Origin: BOKV01 sp041739465
GTDB taxonomy: Bacteria > Pseudomonadota > Alphaproteobacteria > Rhizobiales > Rhizobiaceae
Assembly (NCBI GenBank): GCA_041739465.1
Contig: JBGSNX010000073.1
Location: 62,001 to 126,000 of the forward strand
DNA length: 64,000 bases
Direction: 5' to 3'
Shown: one piece after another, positions 52,864 through 61,914 of the stretch
How the letters are laid out: each line of letters begins with the position of its first letter
Numbering within the stretch: position 1 is the first letter of the stretch
Position numbers and translations under genes: made by a program
The notes under the pieces: generated by a model
What the model was told of the DNA's origin: nothing
Databases searched by the model: none
Seen by the model: only the letters and a program-made list of their open reading frames with translations

Positions 52864-53529
52864 GTGCAGCGCATTGAAAGCCTGCTCGATGATCAGCGCC
52901 AATTGCTGGAAAGCATCCATCCTGTTTCACGTGAAACATTGGACCGGCTGGAGCGGTATCGGCAAGTGCTGGTGCAATGGCAGGCCAAGACCAATCTGGT
53001 TGCTCCCGCAACGCTCAACGATTTCTGGACACGGCATGTTGCAGACAGTCTGCAGATCAAGGCGCTTGCTCCAAATGCAGTGCGGATGGTTGATCTTGGC
53101 AGTGGCGGCGGATTTCCCGGCATGGTGTTGGCAATTGCAGGTTCTGAGCAGCCGGGCAGCGAGCACCATCTTGTTGAAAGTCTCAACAAGAAATGTGCCT
53201 TCCTGCGGGCAGTTGGCATCGAGACCGGCACGCGCTGCACTGTGCACTGCCAAAGAATCGAGTCGGCTGCGAAACAGATCGCGCAATCCACGATCAGGCC
53301 GCAAATTGTAACGGCCCGCGCATTGGCTGCTTTGCCCAAACTGCTTGAACTTGCAGAGCCTTTGATGGCTGTCGGGGCCAAAGCCCTGTTCCACAAGGGG
53401 CGGGATTATCTTGCCGAGATCGAAGAATGCCGTGGTTTGTGGCAGTTCGATCTGGTAGTACACGCGAGCAAGATCGAGACCGGTTCGGCCATCCTCGAGA
53501 TTTCGAATTTGGCACGAAGTGCACGCTGA
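52864..53529 (+). CDS. rsmG: 16S rRNA (guanine-527-N7)-methyltransferase RsmG (GidB)
   Basis: RsmG methylates G527 of 16S rRNA; its loss gives low-level streptomycin resistance. The 221-residue protein has the SAM-binding motif MVDLGSGGGFPGMVLA and NLVAPATLNDFWTRHVADSL, characteristic of the family. It starts at GTG 3 bp after mnmG. A parS palindrome is embedded in codons for Val-Ser-Arg-Glu-Thr, so this short N-terminal peptide is dictated by the DNA site as well as by the protein. Confidence 0.97.
   Translation: MQRIESLLDDQRQLLESIHPVSRETLDRLERYRQVLVQWQAKTNLVAPATLNDFWTRHVADSLQIKALAPNAVRMVDLGSGGGFPGMVLAIAGSEQPGSEHHLVESLNKKCAFLRAVGIETGTRCTVHCQRIESAAKQIAQSTIRPQIVTARALAALPKLLELAEPLMAVGAKALFHKGRDYLAEIEECRGLWQFDLVVHASKIETGSAILEISNLARSAR
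52923..52938. promoter_or_regulatory. parS: parS centromere site 2, inside rsmG
   Basis: A second perfect TGTTTCACGTGAAACA, 2.0 kb from the first and within the rsmG reading frame (about codons 20-25). It is about 0.65 kb before parA. Confidence 0.95.
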
Positions 53530-53583
53530 AATCGCGGTGTGCCAGGTCGGCCTGGAAACAATCACGGACGACGGAAACAACAA

Positions 53584-54387
53584 ATGGGCGCGAGAACTGG
53601 TTCCAGGGTCATTGTTGTTGCAAACCAGAAGGGCGGCGTTGGCAAGACCACGACGGCCATAAATCTGGCGACTGCACTCGCCGCCATCGGCAAAACCGTG
53701 CTGCTGATGGATCTGGACCCGCAGGGCAATGCGTCCACCGGCCTTGGGATTGACAAGAACGCCCGCGAAGTTTCGACCTACGATCTGCTGACCGGCAGGG
53801 CATTGTTGAAAGACACGCTGATTGCGACCGCAGTTCCGCGGCTTTATGTGTCGCCGTCCACCCTTGACCTGCTTGGCGTCGAGATGGAAATCTCCGGCGC
53901 GCCCGACCGCACCTACCGCATTCGCCGTGCCATTGAGGAATATGTGCCCAATGGCATCCGGTTCGATCACATACTGATCGATTGTCCGCCGTCGCTGAAC
54001 CTTCTGACACTCAATGCGATGGCGGCTGCGCACGCCCTGCTGGTGCCGCTGCAATGCGAGTTTTTTGCGCTGGAAGGCTTGAGCCAGTTGCTCCAGACAT
54101 TCGAGCAGGTTCGCGGGTCGATCAATCCCGAGCTTGAATTGCAGGGAATTGTCCTGACCATGTACGACAAACGCAACAATCTGTCGGACCAGGTCGTTGA
54201 GGATGTTCGCAAATATCTGGGCGACAAAGTGTATGAGACCGTCATTCCCCGCAATGTGCGTATTTCAGAAGCGCCGTCTTATGGCAAGCCGGCTATCCTT
54301 TACGATCTGAAATGCTCCGGCAGCCAAGCCTATCTGCGTCTCGCCTCGGAGGTCATCAAGCGCGAGCGCAAGCTTGCAGCGGCCTGA
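53584..54387 (+). CDS. parA: Chromosome partitioning ATPase ParA
   Basis: ParA is the DNA-binding ATPase whose gradient moves ParB-parS complexes. The 267-residue protein has the deviant Walker A KGGVGKTT (signature Lys16, catalytic Lys21), LLMDLDPQGNAS (Walker A') and HILIDCPPSL (Walker B). The ATG at 53584 is chosen over an upstream in-frame ATG at 53539 because MGARTGSRVIVVANQKGG matches chromosomal ParA proteins. parB follows after 71 bp. Confidence 0.98.
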   Translation: MGARTGSRVIVVANQKGGVGKTTTAINLATALAAIGKTVLLMDLDPQGNASTGLGIDKNAREVSTYDLLTGRALLKDTLIATAVPRLYVSPSTLDLLGVEMEISGAPDRTYRIRRAIEEYVPNGIRFDHILIDCPPSLNLLTLNAMAAAHALLVPLQCEFFALEGLSQLLQTFEQVRGSINPELELQGIVLTMYDKRNNLSDQVVEDVRKYLGDKVYETVIPRNVRISEAPSYGKPAILYDLKCSGSQAYLRLASEVIKRERKLAAA

Positions 54388-54458
54388 GCGAGGCTTCTTG
54401 TGATGGTATCGCGAACTGCCAATAATTGATTCAGTACCGGAACAATCCGGAATAGCAT

Positions 54459-55409
54459 ATGAATGGAGTCTATAGCGAAATGGCGGAGGATAATTCACGC
54501 AAGCGGCTTGGTCGTGGTCTGGCAGCGCTGATTGGCGACAATGACAGCGGCATGAACAATTTTGGCCGGCCCGCCGCCGAGCTGCGTGCGGACCGCAAAG
54601 TGCCCATCGAGCACATTCGAGCCAATGCCAACAATCCGCGCAGGCATTTTGACGAAACGGGCCTTTCTGAACTTGCCCGCTCGATTGCCGAACATGGCAT
54701 AGTCCAGCCAATCCTGGTGCGCACCATCAAGGCGGGGTCTGCTTCAGTTGATGCAGGCACCGCGAAATTCGAGATCATCGCTGGAGAGAGGCGTTGGCGG
54801 GCTGCCGCAAAGGCGGGCCTACATGACGTGCCGGTGGTCATCCGTGAAGTTGAAGACAAGCAGGCGCTGGAACTGGCGATCATCGAAAACGTGCAGCGCG
54901 CTGATCTCAACCCGCTGGAAGAAGCGCGTGGCTACCAGCAATTGCTGGATGATTATGACTACAGCCAGGCTGACCTTGGCACCGTGATCGGCAAGAGCCG
55001 GAGCCATGTTGCAAACACCCTGCGGCTGCTGAAACTGCCGCAAGCGGTGCAGGCCATGGTCAATGAAGGCACGCTTTCGGCTGGACATGCGCGCACGCTG
55101 GTGACCGCGTCCGACCCGTTGCGATTGGCCGAACGCATTGTGAGCCAAGGACTGTCAGTGCGACAGGCTGAGGCGATGGCGCAAGAAGGCCAAGCTGAAA
55201 GTAGCAAGCTCGGCGAAGTTGCAATGCCCATGCCGGTGCTCGAAACCAAAAGCGCCGACCTGCTGGCGCTGGAAAAGCGGCTGTCTGATCTGCTTGGGCT
55301 GAAGGTGGCCATTGCGTGGAATGGCTCAGGCGGCGGTGACATCAAGATAAAGTACGGAACGTTGGAACAACTGGAAGGTGTATGCCGCCGGTTGGAGAAT
55401 GATCTCTAG
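54459..55409 (+). CDS. parB: Chromosome partitioning protein ParB (CTPase)
   Basis: ParB binds parS, spreads as a CTP-dependent sliding clamp and recruits ParA, and in alphaproteobacteria links to the polar anchor. The 316-residue protein begins with RKRLGRGLAALIG, the ParA-stimulating peptide. It has the CTP-binding GERR motif at 109-112 and a helix-turn-helix DYSQADLGTVIGKSRSHVAN. ATG 54459 has GGAA six bases upstream; ATG 54480 (MAEDNSRKRLGRG) better matches homologues. It converges on holA with a 3-bp gap. Confidence 0.98.
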   Translation: MNGVYSEMAEDNSRKRLGRGLAALIGDNDSGMNNFGRPAAELRADRKVPIEHIRANANNPRRHFDETGLSELARSIAEHGIVQPILVRTIKAGSASVDAGTAKFEIIAGERRWRAAAKAGLHDVPVVIREVEDKQALELAIIENVQRADLNPLEEARGYQQLLDDYDYSQADLGTVIGKSRSHVANTLRLLKLPQAVQAMVNEGTLSAGHARTLVTASDPLRLAERIVSQGLSVRQAEAMAQEGQAESSKLGEVAMPMPVLETKSADLLALEKRLSDLLGLKVAIAWNGSGGGDIKIKYGTLEQLEGVCRRLENDL

Positions 55410-55412
55410 GAA

Positions 55413-56456
55413 TCAATTCCGCTGCCGTCGCAGCCGGGATGCTTCGTTGGCGATTGCCAGCAATTCACGCCCGGCAATTGCGCTACCCAAACCGCCGTTC
55501 GAGCGGGCTTGAAACACCGAAGCATCAAGCCGCGCCAATGCTTTAGCCAAGGCGCTCGCGTTCCAGATGCCCAGCGCCCGTTCAAAGGCCTGTTTTCGTG
55601 AAAAATGCAACGGCGGCCGCATTCCGGCAATGATCACCTGCGCAGGAGCCCGGTTTGCATCCATCTTGTGCCGCGCGAGCTGCAGGGCCTGAAAATGGCG
55701 CAGCGCCGAGAGCAACAACATGTCGCCAGAAACACCGGCCGCCGACAATCGCGGCAGCATCTCATTCAACGCGGCCGCATCGCCGCTTGCAGCAGCATCC
55801 ACCAGATCATCTGTCGCAATCGCGGAGGTGTCGCCGATCAAGGCCTGGACATCGGCCAGTGTGACCTTGCCCTGGCCCTCGCAATACAGCGCCAGTTTGC
55901 TGATTTCATTGCGGCTCATGCGCCGGTCGCTGCCCAGATTGGAAGCCAGCGCCAAAACGGCGTCGGCGTCGATTGCCAGTCCGGCTGCCTGCATCTCGGT
56001 CTTGATCAACCGCTCAATATCGGCGCTGCTGTCGGGATAGCAGGGGATTGCCATCGCCTTTGCGGCCTTTTCCACGTTTCGGCGCAGGGCTGATTCACGC
56101 TTCAAATCGCCGGCTTCAATGATGACCCAGCAATCAATCGGTGATTTCTCGAGCAATGGCCGAACCGCATCGCTGAGGTTTCGCCGGGTCGAACCGCTGA
56201 CCCGGATCAGTCGGGCTCCGCCGAACATGCCGATGGTCCCAGCTTCATCGGCCAGTCTGCCGCTTTCGGCAGCATTGTCGGCATCCATGCGAATGAGGGA
56301 AAACGGATCTTTCAGATCGACGCCAAATTTGCCGGAAAGCGCATCGGCCCGCTCGGATACCATGCCTGCATCCGGTCCATACAGCAGCCAAACACTGATT
56401 GAGCGATCCGGTCGTTCGATCATCGCTGCGGCTTGCGCCGCCTTGGCCTCAGCCAT
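55413..56456 (-). CDS. holA: DNA polymerase III delta subunit
   Basis: HolA is the wrench subunit of the clamp loader that opens the beta clamp. The 347-residue protein is weakly conserved but shows WLLYGPDAGMVSERADAL near the N-terminus, the family's P-loop-like element, and NEISKLALYC in the middle. The ATG at 56456 follows the lptE stop by 1 bp. The leuS-lptE-holA order next to parB is standard in Hyphomicrobiales. Confidence 0.9.
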   Translation of the reverse strand: MAEAKAAQAAAMIERPDRSISVWLLYGPDAGMVSERADALSGKFGVDLKDPFSLIRMDADNAAESGRLADEAGTIGMFGGARLIRVSGSTRRNLSDAVRPLLEKSPIDCWVIIEAGDLKRESALRRNVEKAAKAMAIPCYPDSSADIERLIKTEMQAAGLAIDADAVLALASNLGSDRRMSRNEISKLALYCEGQGKVTLADVQALIGDTSAIATDDLVDAAASGDAAALNEMLPRLSAAGVSGDMLLLSALRHFQALQLARHKMDANRAPAQVIIAGMRPPLHFSRKQAFERALGIWNASALAKALARLDASVFQARSNGGLGSAIAGRELLAIANEASRLRRQRN

Positions 56457-56457
56457 G

Positions 56458-56976
56458 TTATCCGCGAAGGTCGGCAGCGAGCGCCAGCCGCAACTGTTCA
56501 GCTGCATCACGGGCTGCGCGGTTTTCGGCATCCCGCAAGGCGCGAGAGTTTGCAAAATTCTGGGTGGTACGGTCATAAGGCGCGGTGGCGACGCGGCTGC
56601 CGCCGTTCACGCGGCTGTTGGTGGTGGTGTCAATCAGGTCGTAGCTGACCGTCACCGTGACTGCTCCGGCGGTAAAGTCGCGAATGTTTCGCACCGCGGC
56701 ATATTCGTTTCCGGTCGCGCTTACCCGGATGCGGGCCTCATAGCGTGTTTCAAGCGGGTCACGTCCGCCATGCAGCAGGAAAATCAGATGGTTGCGCAGT
56801 TGCTGACCAACGCGCGTATCGACCTGACTGACGGAAACCTGCGAAAGCGTGCTGCCGGCAGCTGATGGGTCTGAAATTCCTGCGGAGCCGTACAACGGCT
56901 CCCAGGTGCAACCCGCCAGCATGGCCGGGCCGATGATTGCCAAAGCCGCCAAAAAGCTGCGTCTGGTTGATTGCAT
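56458..56976 (-). CDS. lptE: LPS assembly lipoprotein LptE
   Basis: LptE plugs the LptD barrel and delivers lipopolysaccharide to the outer-membrane surface. The 172-residue protein has a lipoprotein signal: MQSTRRSFLAALAIIG, then the lipobox LAGC with Cys23. The mature part is a small alpha/beta domain with repeated beta strands and an Arg/Ala-rich C-terminal helix. The ATG at 56976 gives a compact signal peptide and has GGAAAG upstream; 57000 is an alternative. It lies between leuS and holA. The call rests largely on lipobox, size and position. Confidence 0.83.
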   Translation of the reverse strand: MQSTRRSFLAALAIIGPAMLAGCTWEPLYGSAGISDPSAAGSTLSQVSVSQVDTRVGQQLRNHLIFLLHGGRDPLETRYEARIRVSATGNEYAAVRNIRDFTAGAVTVTVSYDLIDTTTNSRVNGGSRVATAPYDRTTQNFANSRALRDAENRAARDAAEQLRLALAADLRG

Positions 56977-57013
56977 GAGGCTGGTCTTTCCAAAATCCAT
57001 GGCAGGTTTCACT

Positions 57014-59659
57014 TCAGGCAACAATGTTGACGATTCTTTTCGGCACAACGATGACCTTGCGTGGCGCCTTGCCCTCAAGCGCCTTGTGTATCACATCAAG
57101 TGCAAGGACTGCAGCAACAATGTCGGCCTCGCCAGCATCTGCGGCAATGGTCACTTCGCTCCGCTTCTTGCCATTGATCTGCACCGGCAGTGTCAATTGG
57201 TCCTCGACCAGCATGGCTGGATCGGCCGAAGGCCAGGGCATTGCCGCCACCAATGTCTTGTGACCAAGGGTTTCCCAGCAGGCTTCCGCCAGATGTGGCA
57301 TCATTGGTGCAATCATTTGCACCATCAAGGCAGCAACATTGCGCAAATGCGGCGATGTTTCGCCGTTACGCGAAGCGCGAACAGCGTCTTCAACGGCATT
57401 GGCAAGGGTGTAGATCTGGGCGACCGCGCTGTTGAAGCGCAATTCGGCGATCATGGTATCGACTTTGGACAAGGTGCGGTGTGCAAGGCGCAAAAGGTCG
57501 TCGGGTTCGGCAGCCTGACCCATTTCGACTGACAAGCCGATTTCCCCGGTCATGCGCCAAATTCGTTGGACGAACCGGTGTGCGCCCTCCACACCCGCCT
57601 CCGTCCAGATCACGTCGCGGTCGGGCGGCGAATCCGACAGCATGAACCAGCGAGCGGTATCGGCCCCGTAACTTGCAATGATGTCGTCGGGATCCACGAC
57701 ATTCTTCTTGGATTTGGACATCTTCTCGATGGAGCCAACTTCGATTTTCAGCCTCTGTGTTCCGTCAGGGCGAACCATCAAATGTTGCGGCGGAACCGGA
57801 GATATCGAAGCAAAGCCAACATCGGTATTGGCTACGGATTTGCCGTCCACCTGATCGAAGGCGACATTTGCGGGTTCGATCCACTTCCCCCCCGGTTCCT
57901 TGTACGTCTCGTGAACCACCATTCCCTGCGTGAAAAGCCCACGGAAAGGTTCGTCAGCGCCGCCATGGCCGGTCTGGCGCATGGCACGTGCAAAAAACCG
58001 CGAATACAACAGGTGCAGGATCGCGTGCTCGATACCGCCAATGTATTGGTCGACCGGCAGCCAGTGGCCAACGGTCTGTGGTTCAGTCGGCGTTGATGCC
58101 TCTGGTGCCGTGAATCTTGCGAAATACCAGGACGAATCGACAAAGGTGTCCATGGTGTCGGTTTCGCGCAAGGCGGCCTTGCCGCATTGCGGGCAGGTCG
58201 TGTTGCGCCAGGTCGGATGGCGGTCCAGCGGATTGCCAGGGCGGTCAAAATCGACGTCGTCGGGCAGGCGAACCGGGAGGTTTTCCTTCTTCTCGGGCAC
58301 CACGCCGCAGCTTTCGCAATGAATGACCGGTATGGGGCAGCCCCAATAGCGCTGGCGCGAAATGCCCCAGTCGCGCAGCCTGAAGCGGACCTGGCCCTCG
58401 CCAAGATCGCGGCTTTCCATCCAGTTGATGGTGGTCTCGACCGCGTCATAGCCTGTTGCCGTGGTGATGCCGGCAAAGTGGTCGACATAGTCCACCGGCA
58501 CATCCTTGGCCGGCACCAGGGCTTCGGTTCCAACCTCACTCACCATGCCGAGCATGTTGAAGGCGTTCACCACTGGCAGGTCATACTTGCGAGCGAAATC
58601 AAGGTCGCGCTGGTCATGGCTCGGGCAGCCGAAAATGGCTCCGGTGCCATATTCGATCAGAACGAAATTGCCGATCCAAACCGGAATGGTCTGGTCAGGG
58701 TAAATCGGATGGCGCACCTTCAGGCCGGTGTCCATCCCGAGCTTTTCGGCCTTTTCAACCGCTTCTTCGGATGTGCCAATGCGGCGGCACTCCTCACAAA
58801 ACCGGGCTATTGCCTGATTTTCCTGCGAAAGCACTTTTGCCAGCGGGTGGTCGGCGGAAATTGCGAGGAAACTTGCGCCTCGCAACGTGTCGGGACGGGT
58901 TGAATAGCAAACAAGGTTCTCAAAGCCGTGGCTTGGCGCGGCCAAAGGGAACGGTATTTCAATGCCACGGCTGCGGCCGATCCAGTTGGCCTGCATCAGT
59001 CGGACTTTTTCCGGCCAGCGGTCGAGACCCTCCAGCGAATCCAGCAGGTCCTGCGAATAGTCCGATATCTTGAAGAACCACTGCGTGAGTTCGCGTTGTT
59101 CCACCAGCGCGCCGGACCGCCAGCCGCGACCATCAATCACCTGCTCATTGGCAAGCACTGTCTGGTCGATCGGGTCCCAGTTGACCTTGGACTTGCGGCG
59201 ATAGGCAATTCCCGCCTCAAGGAAGTCCAGGAACAAGTGCTGCTGCTGCTGGTAATATTCGACGTCGCAGGTTGCAAACTCGCGTGACCAGTCAATGGAC
59301 AGGCCCATTGTCTTGAGCTGCTTGCGCATTGCCGCGATGTTGTCATAGGTCCAGGCCTTCGGGTGGACCTTGTTCTGCATCGCAGCGTTCTCTGCAGGCA
59401 TGCCGAACGCATCCCATCCCATCGGGTGCAAAACCTCATGGCCCTTTGCCCGCATGAAACGGGCAACGACATCGCCCATGGCGTAATTGCGCACATGGCC
59501 CATGTGAATGCGCCCGGATGGATACGGGAACATTTCAAGCACGTAGTATTTCGGCTTGTTGCTGGTTGCACCGCGCGGGGTCTCGAAAAGCTTCTGCGCT
59601 TCCCAAACCTTTTGCCAGCGGGCTTCGGTTTCGCTTGCGTTGTAGCGTGGGCTGGCCAT
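57014..59659 (-). CDS. leuS: Leucyl-tRNA synthetase
   Basis: LeuRS charges tRNA-Leu and edits norvaline and isoleucine. The 881-residue protein has the HIGH-type motif HMGH at 52-55 in PYPSGRIHMGHVRNY, a CP1 editing domain with YSTRPDTLRGASF, and KMSKS near residue 645 (EKMSKSKKNVVDP). Zinc-binding CESCG and CPQCG pairs are present. The ATG at 59659 gives MASPRYNASETEARWQKVW, the normal family start. Its upstream 113 bp are shared with the divergent YggS gene. Confidence 0.98.
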   Translation of the reverse strand: MASPRYNASETEARWQKVWEAQKLFETPRGATSNKPKYYVLEMFPYPSGRIHMGHVRNYAMGDVVARFMRAKGHEVLHPMGWDAFGMPAENAAMQNKVHPKAWTYDNIAAMRKQLKTMGLSIDWSREFATCDVEYYQQQQHLFLDFLEAGIAYRRKSKVNWDPIDQTVLANEQVIDGRGWRSGALVEQRELTQWFFKISDYSQDLLDSLEGLDRWPEKVRLMQANWIGRSRGIEIPFPLAAPSHGFENLVCYSTRPDTLRGASFLAISADHPLAKVLSQENQAIARFCEECRRIGTSEEAVEKAEKLGMDTGLKVRHPIYPDQTIPVWIGNFVLIEYGTGAIFGCPSHDQRDLDFARKYDLPVVNAFNMLGMVSEVGTEALVPAKDVPVDYVDHFAGITTATGYDAVETTINWMESRDLGEGQVRFRLRDWGISRQRYWGCPIPVIHCESCGVVPEKKENLPVRLPDDVDFDRPGNPLDRHPTWRNTTCPQCGKAALRETDTMDTFVDSSWYFARFTAPEASTPTEPQTVGHWLPVDQYIGGIEHAILHLLYSRFFARAMRQTGHGGADEPFRGLFTQGMVVHETYKEPGGKWIEPANVAFDQVDGKSVANTDVGFASISPVPPQHLMVRPDGTQRLKIEVGSIEKMSKSKKNVVDPDDIIASYGADTARWFMLSDSPPDRDVIWTEAGVEGAHRFVQRIWRMTGEIGLSVEMGQAAEPDDLLRLAHRTLSKVDTMIAELRFNSAVAQIYTLANAVEDAVRASRNGETSPHLRNVAALMVQMIAPMMPHLAEACWETLGHKTLVAAMPWPSADPAMLVEDQLTLPVQINGKKRSEVTIAADAGEADIVAAVLALDVIHKALEGKAPRKVIVVPKRIVNIVA

Positions 59660-59772
59660 ATGCGCTTGTCTCTGCAGAATTTGCCGGAAAAAAAGGTATT
59701 GCGTGGTCAACCAGAAATCGGTGCAGGGGTCAACTGTCGCGCATGCCGGCAAACAAACGGAACGGGAAGAAC

Positions 59773-60438
59773 ATGATGGGTGATGCGGTCGCAAACCTGC
59801 GCAAAATAGAAGCAAGGATTGCTTCCAGCCAAACAAAGGCCGGCCGCGAGCCTGGGTCAACCATTCTGGTGGTTGTTAGCAAGACGTTCGAAGCGCAGGA
59901 CATTGAACCGGTTCTGGCGAGCGGCCACCGGGTTTTCGGCGAGAACCGGGTTCAGGAAGCGGCGGGAAAATGGCCGCAATTGCGCAAAGCCCATCCTGGC
60001 ATCGAGCTTCACCTGATCGGGCCTTTGCAGAGCAACAAGGCCGCAGAAGCGGTGGCGCTGTTTGATGTGATTGAAACCGTGGACCGGGAGAAGATTGCAG
60101 CCGCCCTGTCAGCCGAGATGAAGCGACAAGGCAGGCATTTGCGGTTCCATGTTCAGGTCAACACAGGAAAAGAGCCGCAAAAGGCGGGCATTGAACCGGA
60201 GAAACTAGCGGTTTTTGTCAACAATTGCAGGACGGTGCATGGTCTCGAGATTGAAGGCCTGATGTGCATACCGCCTGTGGACCAGGATCCTGCGGAGCAT
60301 TTTGCCATGTTGGCCGGTCTGGCCCGCGAATGCAGGGTCGGCAAGCTATCAATGGGGATGTCCGGCGACTTTGAAACCGCGATTGCCCATGGTGCAACGC
60401 ATGTTCGCGTTGGCAGTGCCATTTTTGGCAGCCGTTGA
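59773..60438 (+). CDS. YggS/PLPBP family pyridoxal-phosphate homeostasis protein
   Basis: A 221-residue PLP-binding protein of the YggS/PROSC family, which buffers PLP and affects amino-acid pools without a known enzyme activity. It has the PLP lysine Lys37 in VVVSKTF, GENRVQEA, HLIGPLQSNK and LSMGMSGDFETAI, where the last segment binds the phosphate. The start is one of two adjacent ATG codons (59773 or 59776) with GGGAAG upstream. It converges on the L,D-transpeptidase-like gene. Confidence 0.95.
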   Translation: MMGDAVANLRKIEARIASSQTKAGREPGSTILVVVSKTFEAQDIEPVLASGHRVFGENRVQEAAGKWPQLRKAHPGIELHLIGPLQSNKAAEAVALFDVIETVDREKIAAALSAEMKRQGRHLRFHVQVNTGKEPQKAGIEPEKLAVFVNNCRTVHGLEIEGLMCIPPVDQDPAEHFAMLAGLARECRVGKLSMGMSGDFETAIAHGATHVRVGSAIFGSR

Positions 60439-60460
60439 TCCTGCGCGCTTTTGTTGCGAG

Positions 60461-61021
60461 TTAGGCTTTGACCAGAATTTGCGCGCCCTTGAGCAGTCTG
60501 GCCAGCAACCCACGCATCAATTTTGGATCAACTGCGATGCAGCCCTGGGTCGGGCCGCTGTCGGGACGGGTCAGATGCATGAAAATTGCGCTTCCGCGAT
60601 TGCAGGCTCGGCGGGTGACGTTCCAGTCAAGCACAAGGCAGATGTCGTACAGGCGGTCGGATCGCAGCATCCGCTCGTGACTTGCTGAAAATGGCAGGCG
60701 CACCGGTCTGTTGTATGCCGGGTGCCCGGAAGCGTCACACCAGCCAAGGCTCCCGTCGGTCTTCTTCAAAAACTGGATTGCCGGGGAAAATCGCCACGCG
60801 GCAGGGCTGCGATACCCACCCAGAATCGCCATTGAACCGGCAGGCGTAGCCCCGTCACCTTCCCGTTTGAAGACGGAAATCCCGCTGCGGCCAAGGCTGC
60901 ATGGAAAAACGCACCCACTGACGCGCAAGAAACCCCGGTGCGGTACGCGTCCGGGTGCCCGGCAAACGGTCATCTGAATTTTGGGTTTTCTGGACAGCGG
61001 TTTGAAGGGTATTGTCAGCAT
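60461..61021 (-). CDS. L,D-transpeptidase (YkuD) family protein with variant active site
   Basis: A YkuD-fold protein of up to 186 residues. The catalytic region reads FMHLTRPDSGPTQGCIAVDP, with the conserved His, Gly and nucleophile Cys. The usual SHGC is TQGC here, a variant familiar from the short alphaproteobacterial subgroup. The central part has LGRSGISVFKREGDGATPAG, also typical of that subgroup. No clear signal peptide is present at either candidate start (61021 or 60973), so export is unproven. It might form 3-3 crosslinks or attach proteins to peptidoglycan. It is divergent from the response regulator. Confidence 0.8.
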   Translation of the reverse strand: MLTIPFKPLSRKPKIQMTVCRAPGRVPHRGFLRVSGCVFPCSLGRSGISVFKREGDGATPAGSMAILGGYRSPAAWRFSPAIQFLKKTDGSLGWCDASGHPAYNRPVRLPFSASHERMLRSDRLYDICLVLDWNVTRRACNRGSAIFMHLTRPDSGPTQGCIAVDPKLMRGLLARLLKGAQILVKA

Positions 61022-61164
61022 TGACCCGTTCCGGTCACAAATTGCGCGGATTGTTCACTTTCGTGTTGCTGCGGTGTCGTCTCGCTTACATTTTTGCGAG
61101 GCGCAACCTATGCAGTGTGCTAGTTTCAGGAAAATGCCAGTCGTTACAAGGGGGAATGCCATCC

Positions 61165-61848
61165 ATGACATCAAGGCATATTTTGTTGGTTGACGATGAT
61201 GACGGCTTGCGCGAAGCGCTGCATGAGCAATTGGCGATGCATGAGGAGTTCCAGATCAGCGTTGAATCAACCGCTGCAAAGGGAATACATGCCGCCCGCA
61301 ACGAGCGCGTCGATCTGCTGATCATGGATGTCGGGTTGCCGGACATGGATGGCCGTGAAGCAGTCAAAGTGCTTCGAAAGTCGGGGTTCAAGGCACCAAT
61401 TATCATGCTCACCGGACATGATACGGACTCTGATACCATTCTGGGCCTCGAAGCTGGCGCAAACGACTATGTGACCAAGCCTTTCCGCTTTGCAGTGCTG
61501 CTTGCCCGCATACGTGCGCAACTTCGCACCCACGAGCAAAGCGAAGATGCGGTATTCAGCGTCGGTTCCTACACGTTCCGGCCGGCACAAAAGCTCATGG
61601 TGGAACAAAACGGCTCAAAAGTGCGGCTGACCGAAAAGGAAACCGCCATTGTAAAATACCTGTACCGGGCCGAACAGAAGATCATTGGCCGGGACGAGCT
61701 GCTGGAGCAGGTTTGGGGCTACAATTCGGGCGTGACGACGCACACCCTCGAAACCCACATCTATCGCCTGCGCCAAAAGATCGAGAAAGACCCTTCCAAC
61801 TCGCGGATGCTGGTTACCGAAGGTGGCGGTTACAAGCTGGTTCCCTGA
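61165..61848 (+). CDS. OmpR-family response regulator, CenR-like
   Basis: A 227-residue two-domain regulator. The receiver has the acidic triad region VDDDD (10-13), phosphoacceptor Asp55 in IMDVGLPDMDG, Thr83 and Lys105 in DYVTKPF. The C-terminal winged helix is OmpR-like (TTHTLETHIYRLRQKIEKD). The whole pattern resembles CenR, the essential envelope regulator described in Caulobacter and other alphaproteobacteria; I recall this from memory, so the symbol is left blank. No kinase gene is adjacent. The ATG at 61165 is preferred over 61156 because a GGGG tract lies ten bases upstream. Confidence 0.88.
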   Translation: MTSRHILLVDDDDGLREALHEQLAMHEEFQISVESTAAKGIHAARNERVDLLIMDVGLPDMDGREAVKVLRKSGFKAPIIMLTGHDTDSDTILGLEAGANDYVTKPFRFAVLLARIRAQLRTHEQSEDAVFSVGSYTFRPAQKLMVEQNGSKVRLTEKETAIVKYLYRAEQKIIGRDELLEQVWGYNSGVTTHTLETHIYRLRQKIEKDPSNSRMLVTEGGGYKLVP

Positions 61849-61914
61849 AGCATCAACAGCGCATTGAGCGCGTCGCATTGACGAATCTTCCTGTCAAAGG
61901 GATAGGTTTGGTTC

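Noticed and set aside
59705..59734. Direct repeat GGTCAAC (59705 and 59728) before leuS as paired promoter elements
   Set aside because: On the minus strand both give TTGACC, but no acceptable -10 lies 16-18 bp away, and a 7-bp repeat is weak evidence for an operator.
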